This document shows, one piece after another, positions 7,966 to 16,658 of a stretch of DNA of 64,000 nucleotides. A program made the position numbers and the translations under genes. How positions within the stretch are numbered: position 1 is the first letter of the stretch; each line of letters starts with the position of its first letter. The notes beneath the pieces were generated by a model that was not told where the DNA came from, made no database searches, and saw only the letters and a program-made list of their open reading frames with translations. Source of the DNA: Sulfopaludibacter sp963815475 (lineage in GTDB: Bacteria; Acidobacteriota; Terriglobia; Bryobacterales; Bryobacteraceae); contig CAWFHD010000003.1 of the NCBI GenBank assembly GCA_963815475.1, positions 1,488,001 through 1,552,000 on the forward strand, in the 5' to 3' direction.

Positions 7966-8292
7966 ATGACCGCCACCGAAGAAATCCTGTCAGAGCTGGA
8001 AGCTGTTACGGAGCGGATGGCGCGAACCGGCGAGCATTCTCTGGAAGGGTTGGGCGAGTTGTGCGATCAAAGAGGCGAGCTGATTCGCGAACTGGACGGG
8101 CGGCTGGACGGAACTCTGCTGGAGCGGGCGAAGGCTGTTCTGCTATCGGGCGACGACACGGCGCGCACGCTCGACACAATTCGCAAGTCGCTGCGCCAGG
8201 ACCTGCGGGATTTGGAACGGAGCGTCCATGTGGCGCGGCAGTGGGGCGCGAATGTGGCAGTGCCGCGAGGAGGGATGACAATCGATGCGTAG
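7966..8292 (+). CDS. Small helical protein, possible FliT/FlgN-type chaperone
   Basis: A 108-residue all-helical acidic protein beginning 4 bases after the fliD stop, so probably translated by coupling. The sequence pattern ('LEAVTERMARTGEHSLEGLGELCDQRGELIRELDG') resembles the antiparallel helical hairpin of FliT/FlgN export chaperones, in which short residues around 'QRGELI' are common. No classic FliS motif is present. Chaperone function for FliD or hook-associated proteins is an inference from position and fold-like pattern only. Confidence 0.7.
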   Translation: MTATEEILSELEAVTERMARTGEHSLEGLGELCDQRGELIRELDGRLDGTLLERAKAVLLSGDDTARTLDTIRKSLRQDLRDLERSVHVARQWGANVAVPRGGMTIDA

Positions 8293-8509
8293 ACTTCTGT
8301 CCGGATTGCGCGGGAATCGGGCGTGCCATCAAAACAGTCAGTTGCTGGCGGATTACTTGCGGGCGCTCGACGACAGCTACGCGGCGCATCGTCCTTACAT
8401 CAAGGCGTATCTTGCTAATGACTTTGGGCGGTTGCACCAGTGCCGGCGCGTGATGGACCAGGCGAGCGAGAAGGCTTCGGATGCTCGCCAACGGCTGATG
8501 CAGGGGTAG
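8285..8509 (+). CDS. Hypothetical 74-residue protein after the fliD operon
   Basis: It starts inside the last codons of the preceding gene (8-base overlap) and is helical and basic ('LADYLRALDDSYAAHRPYIKAYLANDFGRL'). No recognised family. The overlap suggests co-translation with the chaperone-like gene; it may be a second flagellar accessory factor. A double-hairpin repeat starts 15 bases after its stop and may terminate the operon. Confidence 0.5.
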   Translation: MRRLLSGLRGNRACHQNSQLLADYLRALDDSYAAHRPYIKAYLANDFGRLHQCRRVMDQASEKASDARQRLMQG

Positions 8510-8523
8510 AAGACGAAAAAACC

Positions 8524-8571
8524 GTCCGAGCTTCGCTCGGATTGGCAGGCGAAAGCGTCTACCCCACCAAG
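8524..8571 (+). repeat. Dispersed double-hairpin repeat, copy 1
   Basis: Contains 'CCGAGCTTCGCTCGG' (6-bp stem) followed by 'GGCAGGCG...CG(C/T)CTACC', giving two adjacent stem-loops. Near-identical copies lie at 25726-25772 (same strand) and 51673-51718 (opposite strand). All three are intergenic. Confidence 0.75.
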
Positions 8572-8608
8572 ATCATCGAGGCAGACAACAAAGGCGATCG
8601 CCTGTGGC

Positions 8609-9430
8609 CTACTGAGATCCGGCTCTGGCTTTCATTGCTTCGAATTCTCCCGTGTTTGCCGCGTAGGGATGCGCGGGCAACTTCTCCAGCGCAGCTTTGA
8701 TGGTGTTCACTCTTCTTTCGCTGGCGGGCCAGGGTGACAACACTTTGGGCTGGGGAGTCAATTGCGCTTCCAGGCACGGAATCACTGCCAGCGGATCGTA
8801 GCCCACGTTGGCCAGGATTCCGGTCGCCATATAGTCGGCCTCCAATTCATTGGCCCGTGCGAAGGCGAGCTGGGCCAACGGGACTCCGAGTTCGACGCCG
8901 TTCTGCACTGTCTCCGATGCCGTGGAAGCCGGCAGAGTGCGCACCACGGTGTCTGTGCCGGCCTGCATCAGATCGGTCTTCGTGGCATTGCGCGTGGCGT
9001 GCCGCAGGGCGACGTGGGACACCGCGTGGGCCAACTCAAAAGCAAAGGTCGCCTCGTTGGGCGCGTTCGAGAGTAGACTCAGGGGAATAAAGATGGGACC
9101 GCCGGCGAAGGCCGTGGGCTCGCTGGTCTGCCGATCGGCAGGCGTGGCAAAGCCGGCGGCAGAACCCACCCACGGTTTTCGATCGTCGAAGATGGTGAAG
9201 GTATATGGAAAGTGGCCGTCGGCCTGCGCGGCGATGGTTTTTCCCAACTTCGCGACGTAAGCGTCGAGCGCGGGATCGTGAACGACTGTCATCTTGGCCG
9301 CGACCCCGGCGGCTAACTGCTGACCGAGCGCGATCTCGCGGTCAATGGAATAGAAGTTCACACCCTGGGCAGCGCGCTGTTGCGCGGCAACCGTGCCTGA
9401 CAACACCAAAAAGGCAACAATCGACTTCAT
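8609..9430 (-). CDS. Secreted M48-like metallopeptidase homologue lacking the catalytic Glu
   Basis: A 273-residue protein with a signal peptide ('MKSIVAFLVLSGTVAAQQ') and an M48-type catalytic region. The zinc motif reads H135-A-V-S-H139 instead of H-E-x-x-H, while the downstream third-ligand motif 'ELEADYMA' and 'SHVALRHATRN' are conserved. The general base/acid Glu is thus replaced by Ala, which should abolish or greatly lower proteolysis. The start at 9430 follows 'GGAGGGGAGGT'. The gene is a single unit divergent from the gene at 9501. It may act as a binding protein, or it may have lost activity. Confidence 0.85.
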   Translation of the reverse strand: MKSIVAFLVLSGTVAAQQRAAQGVNFYSIDREIALGQQLAAGVAAKMTVVHDPALDAYVAKLGKTIAAQADGHFPYTFTIFDDRKPWVGSAAGFATPADRQTSEPTAFAGGPIFIPLSLLSNAPNEATFAFELAHAVSHVALRHATRNATKTDLMQAGTDTVVRTLPASTASETVQNGVELGVPLAQLAFARANELEADYMATGILANVGYDPLAVIPCLEAQLTPQPKVLSPWPASERRVNTIKAALEKLPAHPYAANTGEFEAMKARAGSQ

Positions 9431-9488
9431 CGGACCTCCCCTCCACCGAATGCCTTTATCCCGTCGATACTTTCGCCTGCGCCGACTA

Positions 9489-9494
9489 TATAAT
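9489..9494 (+). promoter_or_regulatory. TATAAT -10 element, probable leaderless start
   Basis: A perfect TATAAT lies 6 bases before the ATG at 9501, so transcription should begin at or next to the start codon. No ribosome binding site is present. No good -35 is seen 16-18 bases upstream. Confidence 0.45.
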
Positions 9495-9500
9495 CGATCC

Positions 9501-9932
9501 ATGCGTAATCGATCCGTGCTTCGATGGCTCATTTTCATGGTATGCACTCCGGTGATGCTGGCGCAAACCGCCGAGATCCAAAAGTTGATGAAGGATTCCC
9601 AGGACGCGTGGAATCGCGGCGACCTGCCGGCTTTCGCGTCCTACTACGAGGACTCGCCCGAGACCACATTCATGGGGCGCGAAGTGACGCGGGGCGGCGT
9701 GCAGGCGATTCTGCAGCGCTATCAGAAATCGTATCCGACGCCCGAATCGAGGGGCACGCTGACGTTTTCCGAGATTATGGTGCGGCCTTTAGCGGAGGGA
9801 CTGGTGCTAGTGACGGGCAAGTTCGCATTGAAGCGGACCAAGGAAGGCGGCGGCGATGCGGCGGGCCGTTACACGCTGGTGATCAAACGCACAGCGGCAG
9901 GGTGGAAGATCATTCACGATCACAGCAGTTAG
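9501..9932 (+). CDS. Secreted SnoaL/DUF4440-like protein
   Basis: 143 residues with a signal peptide ('RWLIFMVCTPVMLAQ') followed by an NTF2-like domain: 'DSQDAWNRGDLPAFASYYEDSPETTFMGREVTRGGVQAI' and a C-terminal 'AAGWKIIHDHSS'. This matches the DUF4440/SnoaL-3 group, whose members are mostly of unknown function in bacteria and are typically small periplasmic proteins binding or acting on small ligands. ATG 9501 is preferred because a TATAAT sits 6 bases upstream. A second ATG at 9537 would truncate the signal sequence. Confidence 0.8.
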   Translation: MRNRSVLRWLIFMVCTPVMLAQTAEIQKLMKDSQDAWNRGDLPAFASYYEDSPETTFMGREVTRGGVQAILQRYQKSYPTPESRGTLTFSEIMVRPLAEGLVLVTGKFALKRTKEGGGDAAGRYTLVIKRTAAGWKIIHDHSS

Positions 9933-9944
9933 AATGCAGTCATC

Positions 9945-10337
9945 ATGGCAACCCTTGGACTGATTGAATACGCGGATTCGAGTGCGGAAGTGCGGGCGGT
10001 GTATGACGACATCATGGCTACCCGCCAGACCGACTACATCAACAATTTCTGGAAGGCGCTGGCCAACGATCCGGTGACGCTGCGGCGGACATGGAGCAGC
10101 ATTAAGGAGATCATGGCGCCGGGCGCCCTGGATGCGCTCACCAAGGAACTGGTCTACCTGGCGGTGAGCGCGTCAAACCAATGCCCCTACTGCATCGCCT
10201 CGCATACCGCTTCGGCGCGCAAGACCGGGATGAACGACGCGATGTTTGCGGAGTTGATGGCGGTTGTCGGAATGGCCAACGAGACGAACCGATTGTCGAG
10301 CGGCCACCGCGTTGAAATCGACGAGAGGTTCCAGTAA
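9945..10337 (+). CDS. Carboxymuconolactone decarboxylase / AhpD-family protein
   Basis: 130 residues with the AhpD-type active site 'CPYCIASHTASARKTG' (Cys-x-x-Cys plus the downstream His). AhpD-like proteins act as thiol-dependent peroxidases or reductants; this one lacks specific evidence for substrate. It starts 12 bases after the previous gene, with TAGAAT 9 bases before its ATG, which overlaps the previous stop. It could have its own short-leader promoter or be read through from 9501. Confidence 0.88.
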   Translation: MATLGLIEYADSSAEVRAVYDDIMATRQTDYINNFWKALANDPVTLRRTWSSIKEIMAPGALDALTKELVYLAVSASNQCPYCIASHTASARKTGMNDAMFAELMAVVGMANETNRLSSGHRVEIDERFQ

Positions 10338-10340
10338 CGG

Positions 10341-10802
10341 CTACAGCTTCAAGCGCAGGAAAATCGCGCCGGGGGTTGGATTGGGCGCATAGGGGCCGGT
10401 GATTTCGAAACCCCTGCGCTGGTACATCTCGAGCGCCTGTGCCATCACCGGCATGGTATCTCCGAGCAGTTCTCGATAGCCCACCGCACGCGCCTCGGCG
10501 AGGGCCCAATCGAGCAGCGCACGACCGGCACCCGAGCGCCGAAACTGCGGCCGTACGTAGAGGCGCTTGCCTTCACAGCGGAGGTCGTCGAAGCGTTTGA
10601 CGGCCACGCATCCCGCCGGTTCGCCATCGACGATCACCAGACCCAAACGGCCGCCAGGCGGGGCGTACGGTCCGGGCAGCGCCGCCACCTCATCGCCGAA
10701 ATTCTGGAAGCAGGGAGCGAAACCGAACGAAGCCCAGTACTCCTCAAAGAGTGTCTTCACGTGCGTGAGGTCGGCGGCGCTTTCCACCTGGGCGATCTTC
10801 AT
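10341..10802 (-). CDS. GNAT-family N-acetyltransferase
   Basis: 153 residues with the GNAT acetyl-CoA-binding pattern 'LYVRPQFRRSGAGRALL' (motif A, R/Q-x-x-G-x-G/A) and a C-terminal beta-strand/helix region ('MYQRRGFEITGPYAPNP'). It transfers an acetyl group from acetyl-CoA to an unknown amine. Its ATG overlaps the stop of the upstream nucleoside hydrolase (ATGA type), so the two are translationally coupled on the minus strand. Confidence 0.88.
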   Translation of the reverse strand: MKIAQVESAADLTHVKTLFEEYWASFGFAPCFQNFGDEVAALPGPYAPPGGRLGLVIVDGEPAGCVAVKRFDDLRCEGKRLYVRPQFRRSGAGRALLDWALAEARAVGYRELLGDTMPVMAQALEMYQRRGFEITGPYAPNPTPGAIFLRLKL

Positions 10803-11842
10803 TCGTGCCTTGTGAGCTTGTCTTTATAGAGTGCGAAGACGCGCTGGTAATCGAGCTCGAGCGCAACCAGCACGGGAGTAGCGTCGGGCGCCACGCGCCG
10901 GTCAAGCGGCACGGTGGAGCCGTAGAATTTGCCCCAGGCAGTCATCACATCCAAATAGCGGCTCTCCGATTTCGTGACGAATCCAGGGTCGATCAAGTAG
11001 GCGGCGGCCAGCGAATCCCACATGTAAGCCACACCCTGCGGATGCGTAAGGAATCCCGGGTAGCGATTGCCCAGGTCCTCGCGGAACAGATCGGTGACGG
11101 GCGTGCGCACGGTGGCCACCTGGTCGAACTGGGCTTTGCGAATCGGCGCCGTATTGCAGATATCCAGCCCGAACATCACCTTCTGCGGAATTCGCGAGCG
11201 GAGCACGATGCGCGCGGCCTCGGGATCGAAGAAGAAGTTGAATTCGGCGGTGGGCGAAGCATTGCCCGCAACTCGCACATTGCCGCCCATGAAGACGATG
11301 CGCTTGATCTTGGTTTCGATTTCGGGCTTCATGCGCAGCGCCAGCGCGATGTTCGTCATGGGACCGATGGCCAGGATGGTGATCTCGCCGGGTCGCCGTT
11401 CGATTTCGGAAATCAGAAACGCCACTGCCGATTCGCGCTGCGGGCGGTGCAGGCTCAGCTTCGCGCCTGGCGCGGGCTTCACGTCCTTGGGATCGTCGGC
11501 AAATGCGCCGATGAATTCGGTGGGTCCCCACCGGCGGCCATACTCGCGGGCCATGGCGGCGGTGTGCAGCAGGGGAGCGCTGGCGCCCAGGAAGAGCGGG
11601 ACTTGCGGCTGCTTCAACAGGTCGAGGATGTGGAGCATGTACTCCGCGCCCTGGGCCGGCCAGACATTGCCGGGTACGATGGTAATGCCCGCGACCGCTA
11701 CTTGCGCCGGACTGCGGAGGAGCATGACGACCGCCGCGCCATCGTCGCCGAAAAGGCCGGAATCGGTGTCGATAATGACGGGCTGCCGCTCCGCCGCCCA
11801 CATCGCGGCCACGAACAGAGAAGCGGGCAGAAGGCGGAACAT
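10799..11842 (-). CDS. Secreted inosine/uridine-preferring nucleoside hydrolase family
   Basis: 347 residues with a signal peptide ('MFRLLPASLFVAAMWAAE'). The calcium-binding N-terminal motif of nucleoside hydrolases appears as 'DTDSGLFGDDGAAVVMLL', one residue longer than the usual DTDxGxDDxxAL. Further family features include 'ITILAIGPMTNIALAL', 'IVFMGGNVRVAGNASPTAEFN' (with the N-x-x-x-D/E region) and the late 'AAYLIDP' Asp. The enzyme family cleaves ribonucleosides to base and ribose, here presumably in the periplasm. First gene of a two-gene unit with the GNAT gene. Confidence 0.88.
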   Translation of the reverse strand: MFRLLPASLFVAAMWAAERQPVIIDTDSGLFGDDGAAVVMLLRSPAQVAVAGITIVPGNVWPAQGAEYMLHILDLLKQPQVPLFLGASAPLLHTAAMAREYGRRWGPTEFIGAFADDPKDVKPAPGAKLSLHRPQRESAVAFLISEIERRPGEITILAIGPMTNIALALRMKPEIETKIKRIVFMGGNVRVAGNASPTAEFNFFFDPEAARIVLRSRIPQKVMFGLDICNTAPIRKAQFDQVATVRTPVTDLFREDLGNRYPGFLTHPQGVAYMWDSLAAAYLIDPGFVTKSESRYLDVMTAWGKFYGSTVPLDRRVAPDATPVLVALELDYQRVFALYKDKLTRHE

Positions 11843-11877
11843 GAAACTTCAATATAGCGGAAAGCGGTTCAGCCTAC

Positions 11878-13265
11878 TTACCCCAAGGCTTCGCGCACTA
11901 CTTCGCCGCTGACGATGGTGGGACGCTCGGAGCGGCCGTTGTGCAGGTAGGTCACCTTGACATGGTCGAGGCCGAGCGCCCAGAGAACCGTGGCATGCAG
12001 ATCGTGGACGTGGACCGGGCGCTCGATGGCGCGCAGGCCGATATCATCGGTGCGGCCGACGATTGCGCCCTTTTTGATGCCGCCGCCCGCCATCCACATG
12101 GAGAATCCCCACGGATTGTGATCGCGGCCATTGCCCTTCTCGTTGAACGGCGTGCGCCCGAACTCGCCGCCCCAAACCACAAGTGTGCTATCCAGCAGGC
12201 CGCGCGCCTTGAGGTCGGTGAGCAAGCCGGCGATGGGCACGTCGGTCTCCTGGCAGTGGCGGCCGTGGTTCTTATCGAGATCGTTGTGCGCGTCCCACCC
12301 ACTGCCGCTGCCGGAGTAGAGTTCGATGAAGCGCACGCCGCGCTCCACCAGACGACGCGCCAGCAGGCAGTTGGAGCCGAACTTCGCGGTCACTTCGTTG
12401 TCCATGCCGTACAGTTTGCGGGTGGCTTCGGACTCACTGGTGAGGTCCACCGCCTCCGGCGCGGCCGATTGCATGCGGTAGGCCAGTTCGTAAGAATTGA
12501 GGCGCGCTTCGAGCTCGGTATCCTCTGGCTTGGTATCGCCGTAGTGGCGATTGAGGGCGTTGAGCAGGTCGAGCTTACCGCGCTGTTGGCCTTCGCCGAT
12601 GGTGGCGGGCGGCGCGAGATCGAGAATCGGCGCTCCCTCTTTGCGCAGCAGCGTGCCCTGATAGCTGGCGGGCAGAAAGCCGGAGCTCCAGTTTTTGCCT
12701 CCGCCCAGCACCTCGGCGGCGTCGGTAAGAATCACGAAGGTCGGGAGATTGTTGTTGGCGGTGCCCAAGCCGTAGGTCACCCACGCGCCCATCGACGGGC
12801 GTCCCGCCAGAATCGAACCGGTGTTCATCTGGCAGACGGAGCCCACGTGGTTCAGGCCATCGGCCCAGCAGGCGCGGAGCATCGTCATGTCGTCGACGTG
12901 CTGTGCCAGGTGGGATACCAGTCGGACACCCACATGCCGCTCTCGCCGTACTGCTTCCAGGTGCGCTTGGAAGGCATCAGGGTGTTGGACGCCGTGCCCA
13001 TGGCGGTGATGACTTTTCCGAACGAAGGCGGCATGGGCTGGCCGGCAAGGCGCGCGAGCTCGGGCTTGGGGTCGAAGATGTCGACGTGGCTGGGGCCGCC
13101 TTCCATGAAGAGCCAGATCACGGACTTCGCGGTGGGCGGATGGTCAGGCTTCTTGGGAGCCAGGGGGTCGAGACGATCGGCGCCCTGCAGCATGGCGGAA
13201 AACGCCAGCGCGCCCAAGCCGCCCGAAGAACGCATCAAAAATTCACGGCGATTGAAAGGGAGCAT
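11878..13265 (-). pseudogene. Tat-exported DUF1501 protein, one frameshift
   Basis: The N-terminal part (13265-12915) has a Tat signal ('NRREFLMRSSGGLGALAF') and 'VIWLFMEGGPSHVDIFDPKP', typical of DUF1501 (sulfatase-like fold). The frame breaks at a GGG run at 12912-12914. Adding one base restores 'SDWYPHLAQHVDDMTMLRA' and continues to the normal C-terminus ('VVWGGEFGRTPFNEKGNGRDHNPWGFSMWMAGGG'). Last gene of an NHL/DUF1549/DUF1501 operon, the usual partnership in Acidobacteria and Planctomycetes. Single-base loss at a homopolymer with both halves intact suggests sequence error rather than decay. Molecular function is unknown. Confidence 0.85.
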
Positions 13266-13268
13266 GGC

Positions 13269-15470
13269 TTAATTCCGATAGACAAATTCGTTGGAGTTCA
13301 GCAGCATCTGGCAGAAATCGACAAATGCTGCCGCGTAAGCCGGCTCGACACTATCGGGCAGGGCCGGCGGCAGCGCCAGCTTCTCGCCTTTGGCGGCGCG
13401 CTCGGCGATCACCGCCTTCTGCTTGAAGAAGAACGTCTCCACGGTGTCCTTCTCCCGGCGTCGGGCGGCCGCGAATAGGCCAGGCGGAAGGCGCGGTCGA
13501 CTGGGTCGCGATCGGCGAGCGCGCGCGCAGCAAAGGCCTGCGCCCATTCCAGGACGACCTTGTCGTTGAGCATGGTCAGCGCTTGCGGCGCGGTGGTGGT
13601 GACTTCACGCCGCGGGCAGGATTCGTGCGTGTCCGGCATGTCGAAGGCTTCCATCATCGGATAGCGGGAATTGCGCTTGACGAAGATGTAGATGCTGCGG
13701 CGATTGCGCTCGTCGGTGTTCGACAGCTTCCAGCCGCCGCGCGGCGACAGCATCCTGGGGCAACTCGGGGTAGACGCGGGGCCGCCGGTCTTGCTGTTGA
13801 GCAAGCCGGAGACTGCCAGGCTGGAATCGCGAATCACTTCGCTCTCCAGGCGATGGCGGGGGAAGGCCCACAACAGGCGGTCGGACGAATCGATGGCGGC
13901 GGCCTCCTTGCGAAATCGGACGACTGCTGATAGGTGGCCGAGGTCATGATCAGGCGGTGCATGTGCTTCATGCTCCAGCCGCCGCTCACGAAATCCTTCG
14001 CCAGCCAGTCGAGCAGCTCGGGATGCGAGGGACGCTCGCCCATCACGCCGAAATCGCTGGGCGTGCCGGCGATGCCGCGGCCGAAGTGGTAGTGCCAGAT
14101 GCGATTCACCATCACGCGCGCGGTCAGCGGATTGTCGGGGTTGGTCAGCCAGTTGGCCAGCGCGGTGCGGCGCCCGGTGGATTCGAGATTCGCGGGCGGC
14201 ACGATGCGCGCCGGGGCCGGGTCGAGCAGCGTGAGGAAGCCGGGCTGCACTTCTTCCTTCGGCGCATCGTAGGCGCCGACTGCCAGCACGTGGGTGGCAG
14301 GCGCGATCCGGCCGAGGTCGGCCATACCGATGCCCTCAGGCATTTCGCCAGGATCGAGATCGGCGAACTTGGCCAGCTCGGCCTTCAGATCGTCGTACTT
14401 TTTCTTAGCGTCGCCCTTGAGCTGCTTGGCCGCATCGTCGTCGGACATTTGCAGGTACGGCTGGGCCTTCCATGCCATCTGCGATTCGAACGGAGTACGC
14501 GTCGGCCGCTGGTTTCAGGATCATGGCCTGGATTTCGGGCGGATATTTGTCGAAGTAATCGGTGTACGCGTTCTTCCTCACGGGCTCGAGCAGGGTGGCG
14601 ATCTGCGCGCGGATGGCGTTGGTCTTCTCCTCCCACAATGCTTTTTTCTGACGATACTCGGCGACCTGCGCGCGGGTGCCATCGCGATGTGATCGTCCGC
14701 GGCGGTGTTGGCGAAGAAGCCTGCAGGCGGTAGTAATCCGCCTGCAGGATGGGATCGAACTTGTGATCGTGGCAGCGCGCGCAGCCGTACGTCAGGCCCA
14801 GGAAGACGCGCCGGTGGTGTCGGTGATATCGTTCAGGATTTCCTGGCGGCGCTGCGATGAGATTCCGCGCGTTGCTTTCGTCGGGGTAGTGGCGGTTGAA
14901 GCCGGTGGCGACGCGCGCCTCGGGATTGTCGGGCCACATCTCGTCGCCGGCGATCTGCTCCTGCACGAAGCGGTCGTAGGGCTTGTCGTGGTTGAAGGAG
15001 TCGATCACGTAGTCGCGATAGCGCCAGGTATTGGGACGCGCTCGTCGGCCTTGAAGCCTTCGCTCTCGGCGATAGCGCGCCAGGTCGAGCCAGTGCCGCC
15101 CCCAGCGCTCGCCGTATTGCGGCGAGGCGAGCAGGCGGTCGACCACTTTGTCGTAGGCGTCGGGCGAGTGGTCGGCGACGAAGGCGGCGACCTCTTCGGG
15201 AGTAGGCGGCAGGCCGGTGAGGTCGAAGGTGGCGCGGCGCAGCAGTGTGATCTTATCGGCGGGCGTGGCGGGCTCGATCTCCTTGGCTTCGAGCTTGGCG
15301 AGAATGAACTGGTCGATGGGATTGCGCGCCCACGCCGTATGCTTCACGGCCGGCGGCGTCTGCGGCTTGATCTTCTGGAACGACCAGAAATCGCGCTGCC
15401 GCTGGGTGAAGGTATCGGCGGCCAAGAGCGCCGCGAAACAAACGAAAACAGACAGGGTTGCTCGTCGCAT
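13269..15470 (-). pseudogene. Secreted DUF1549/DUF1553 protein, several frameshifts
   Basis: Starts with a signal peptide ('MRRATLSVFVCFAALLAAD') and the DUF1549 core ('NPIDQFILAKLEAKEIEPA', 'LLRRATFDLTGLPPTPEEV', 'YGERWGRHWLDLARY'). It continues through the haem-like 'CARCHDHKFDPI' and the DUF1553 C-terminal region ('RTALANWLTNPDNPLTARVMVNRIWHYHFGRGI' broken across frames). At least four frame changes occur between 15090 and 13450. The stop lies 3 bases from the downstream DUF1501 start. No N-terminal cytochrome domain is present. These proteins occur in pairs with DUF1501 and are thought to be envelope-associated; their activity is unknown. Confidence 0.8.
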
Positions 15471-15545
15471 GCCAGCCCCTCGGTGCTTGTAATAGGTTGA
15501 GACAGAAATCCTGAAAGGTCAAGGGGATAAAGGCAAGCGGCGGGG

Positions 15546-16612
15546 TTATTTGAGTGTTCGGACCCGGTGCGATTCGCTATCCGAAATATAAACCGTTGCC
15601 CGCCGCGGTCACGAAGATGCCGTGGGGCCGCGAAAGCTGGCACTTCAGCGGGTCGCCATCCGGGCCGTTGCCGCGCTGGCCTGTGCCCGACCACCGTCGT
15701 GATCATTCCGGTCTTCAGGTCGATGCGGCGGATGGTGTGGCTCTCGGTGTCGGCCAGGTACAGGCTCCCGTCGGGGGCCCAGGCGATCACCCTTCGGCCC
15801 CGACAGGCGCGCCGATTTGGCCGGACCACCATCGCCCGTAGTAGCCCGTTCTCGCCTGTGCCGGCGACGTGATAGATCTGTCTGGCGACCGGGTCCATCC
15901 GGTATACGGCATTGCCCTCGCGGAGCACCAGGTAAAGGTCGCCGGACGGTGTGGACGTGATGGCGCGCGGGCCGTTGAGCGGCGTGCCGGCGATGGGTGC
16001 GCCATCGGGCGTGGGCTTGCGCTCGCCGGTGCCCGCCCAAGTGTCGATGACGCCGGTCTTCAAGTCCACGCGGCGAATGCGATGGTTACCGACATCACAA
16101 ATCAACAGCCGCCCGTTGTGATCGAAGGCGATGCTGTGCGGCTGGCGGAACTGCGCCTTCGCGGCCGGTCCGCCATCGCCCGAGAAACCGGCAACGCCCG
16201 TACCTGCGACGGTCGAAATGAGGTGGGTTTTCCCATCCACACGGCGCACAACGTGATTCTGCATTTCGGCGAAAAACATGTTGCCCGCGACGTCGAAGCG
16301 GACTTCGTAGGGCTCGTTGAGCGACGCGTCGAGTGCCGGACCGCCGTCGCCCGCATAACCCTTCTGTCCGCTGCCGGCGGCCGTGGAGATGACGCCAGTC
16401 TTGAGGTCGAGCCGGCGCACTCGATGATTGCCGATCTCGCAGAAATAGAGCGCGCCATCGGGACCGGTGACCAGCCCGTACGGATTGTTGACCTGCGCTT
16501 CGACACCAGGTCCGCCGTCGCCGGAGAAACCAGCGATGCCCGTGCCCGCGATGGTGGCGATGGTCTGTGCGGACAGAGGCAGAAGGGAAAGCAGCAGCGT
16601 GGCCAGTCGCAT
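15546..16612 (-). pseudogene. Secreted NHL-repeat beta-propeller protein, frameshifted
   Basis: A signal peptide ('MRLATLLLSLLPLSAQ') is followed by tandem NHL repeats of the form 'IATIAGTGIAGFSGDGGP...GPDGALYFCEIGNHRVRRLDLKTG', at least six copies. Frame changes occur near 15843, near 15790 and at 15593-15594 (one extra C). Correcting the last gives the natural ending '...SDSESHRVRTLK'. Likely function is ligand or surface binding by the propeller. First gene of the operon with the DUF1549 and DUF1501 genes. It is divergent from the oxidoreductase at 16659, with back-to-back -10 elements only 20 bases apart. Confidence 0.82.
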
Positions 16613-16619
16613 AAAAGTA

Positions 16620-16625
16620 AGTGTA
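16620..16625 (-). promoter_or_regulatory. -10 element TACACT, probable leaderless start of the NHL gene
   Basis: On the minus strand TACACT lies 7 bases before the ATG at 16612, with no ribosome binding site between. It mirrors the GATAAT element serving the opposite gene. Confidence 0.4.
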
Positions 16626-16645
16626 AGACCACCGGCTCCACTCGG

Positions 16646-16651
16646 GATAAT
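16646..16651 (+). promoter_or_regulatory. -10 element GATAAT, probable leaderless start
   Basis: GATAAT lies 7 bases before the ATG at 16659. No Shine-Dalgarno-like sequence is present in the remaining 7 bases, suggesting a leaderless mRNA. Confidence 0.4.
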
Positions 16652-16658
16652 CTAAAGC

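Noticed and set aside
11941..13272. A 443-codon plus-strand open frame
   Set aside because: Antisense to the DUF1501 gene, whose motifs are clear; low-complexity composition and no ribosome site.
15344..15545. Extension of the NHL protein over the start of the DUF1549 gene
   Set aside because: Produced by an extra base at 15593-15594; removing it gives a natural stop at 15546.
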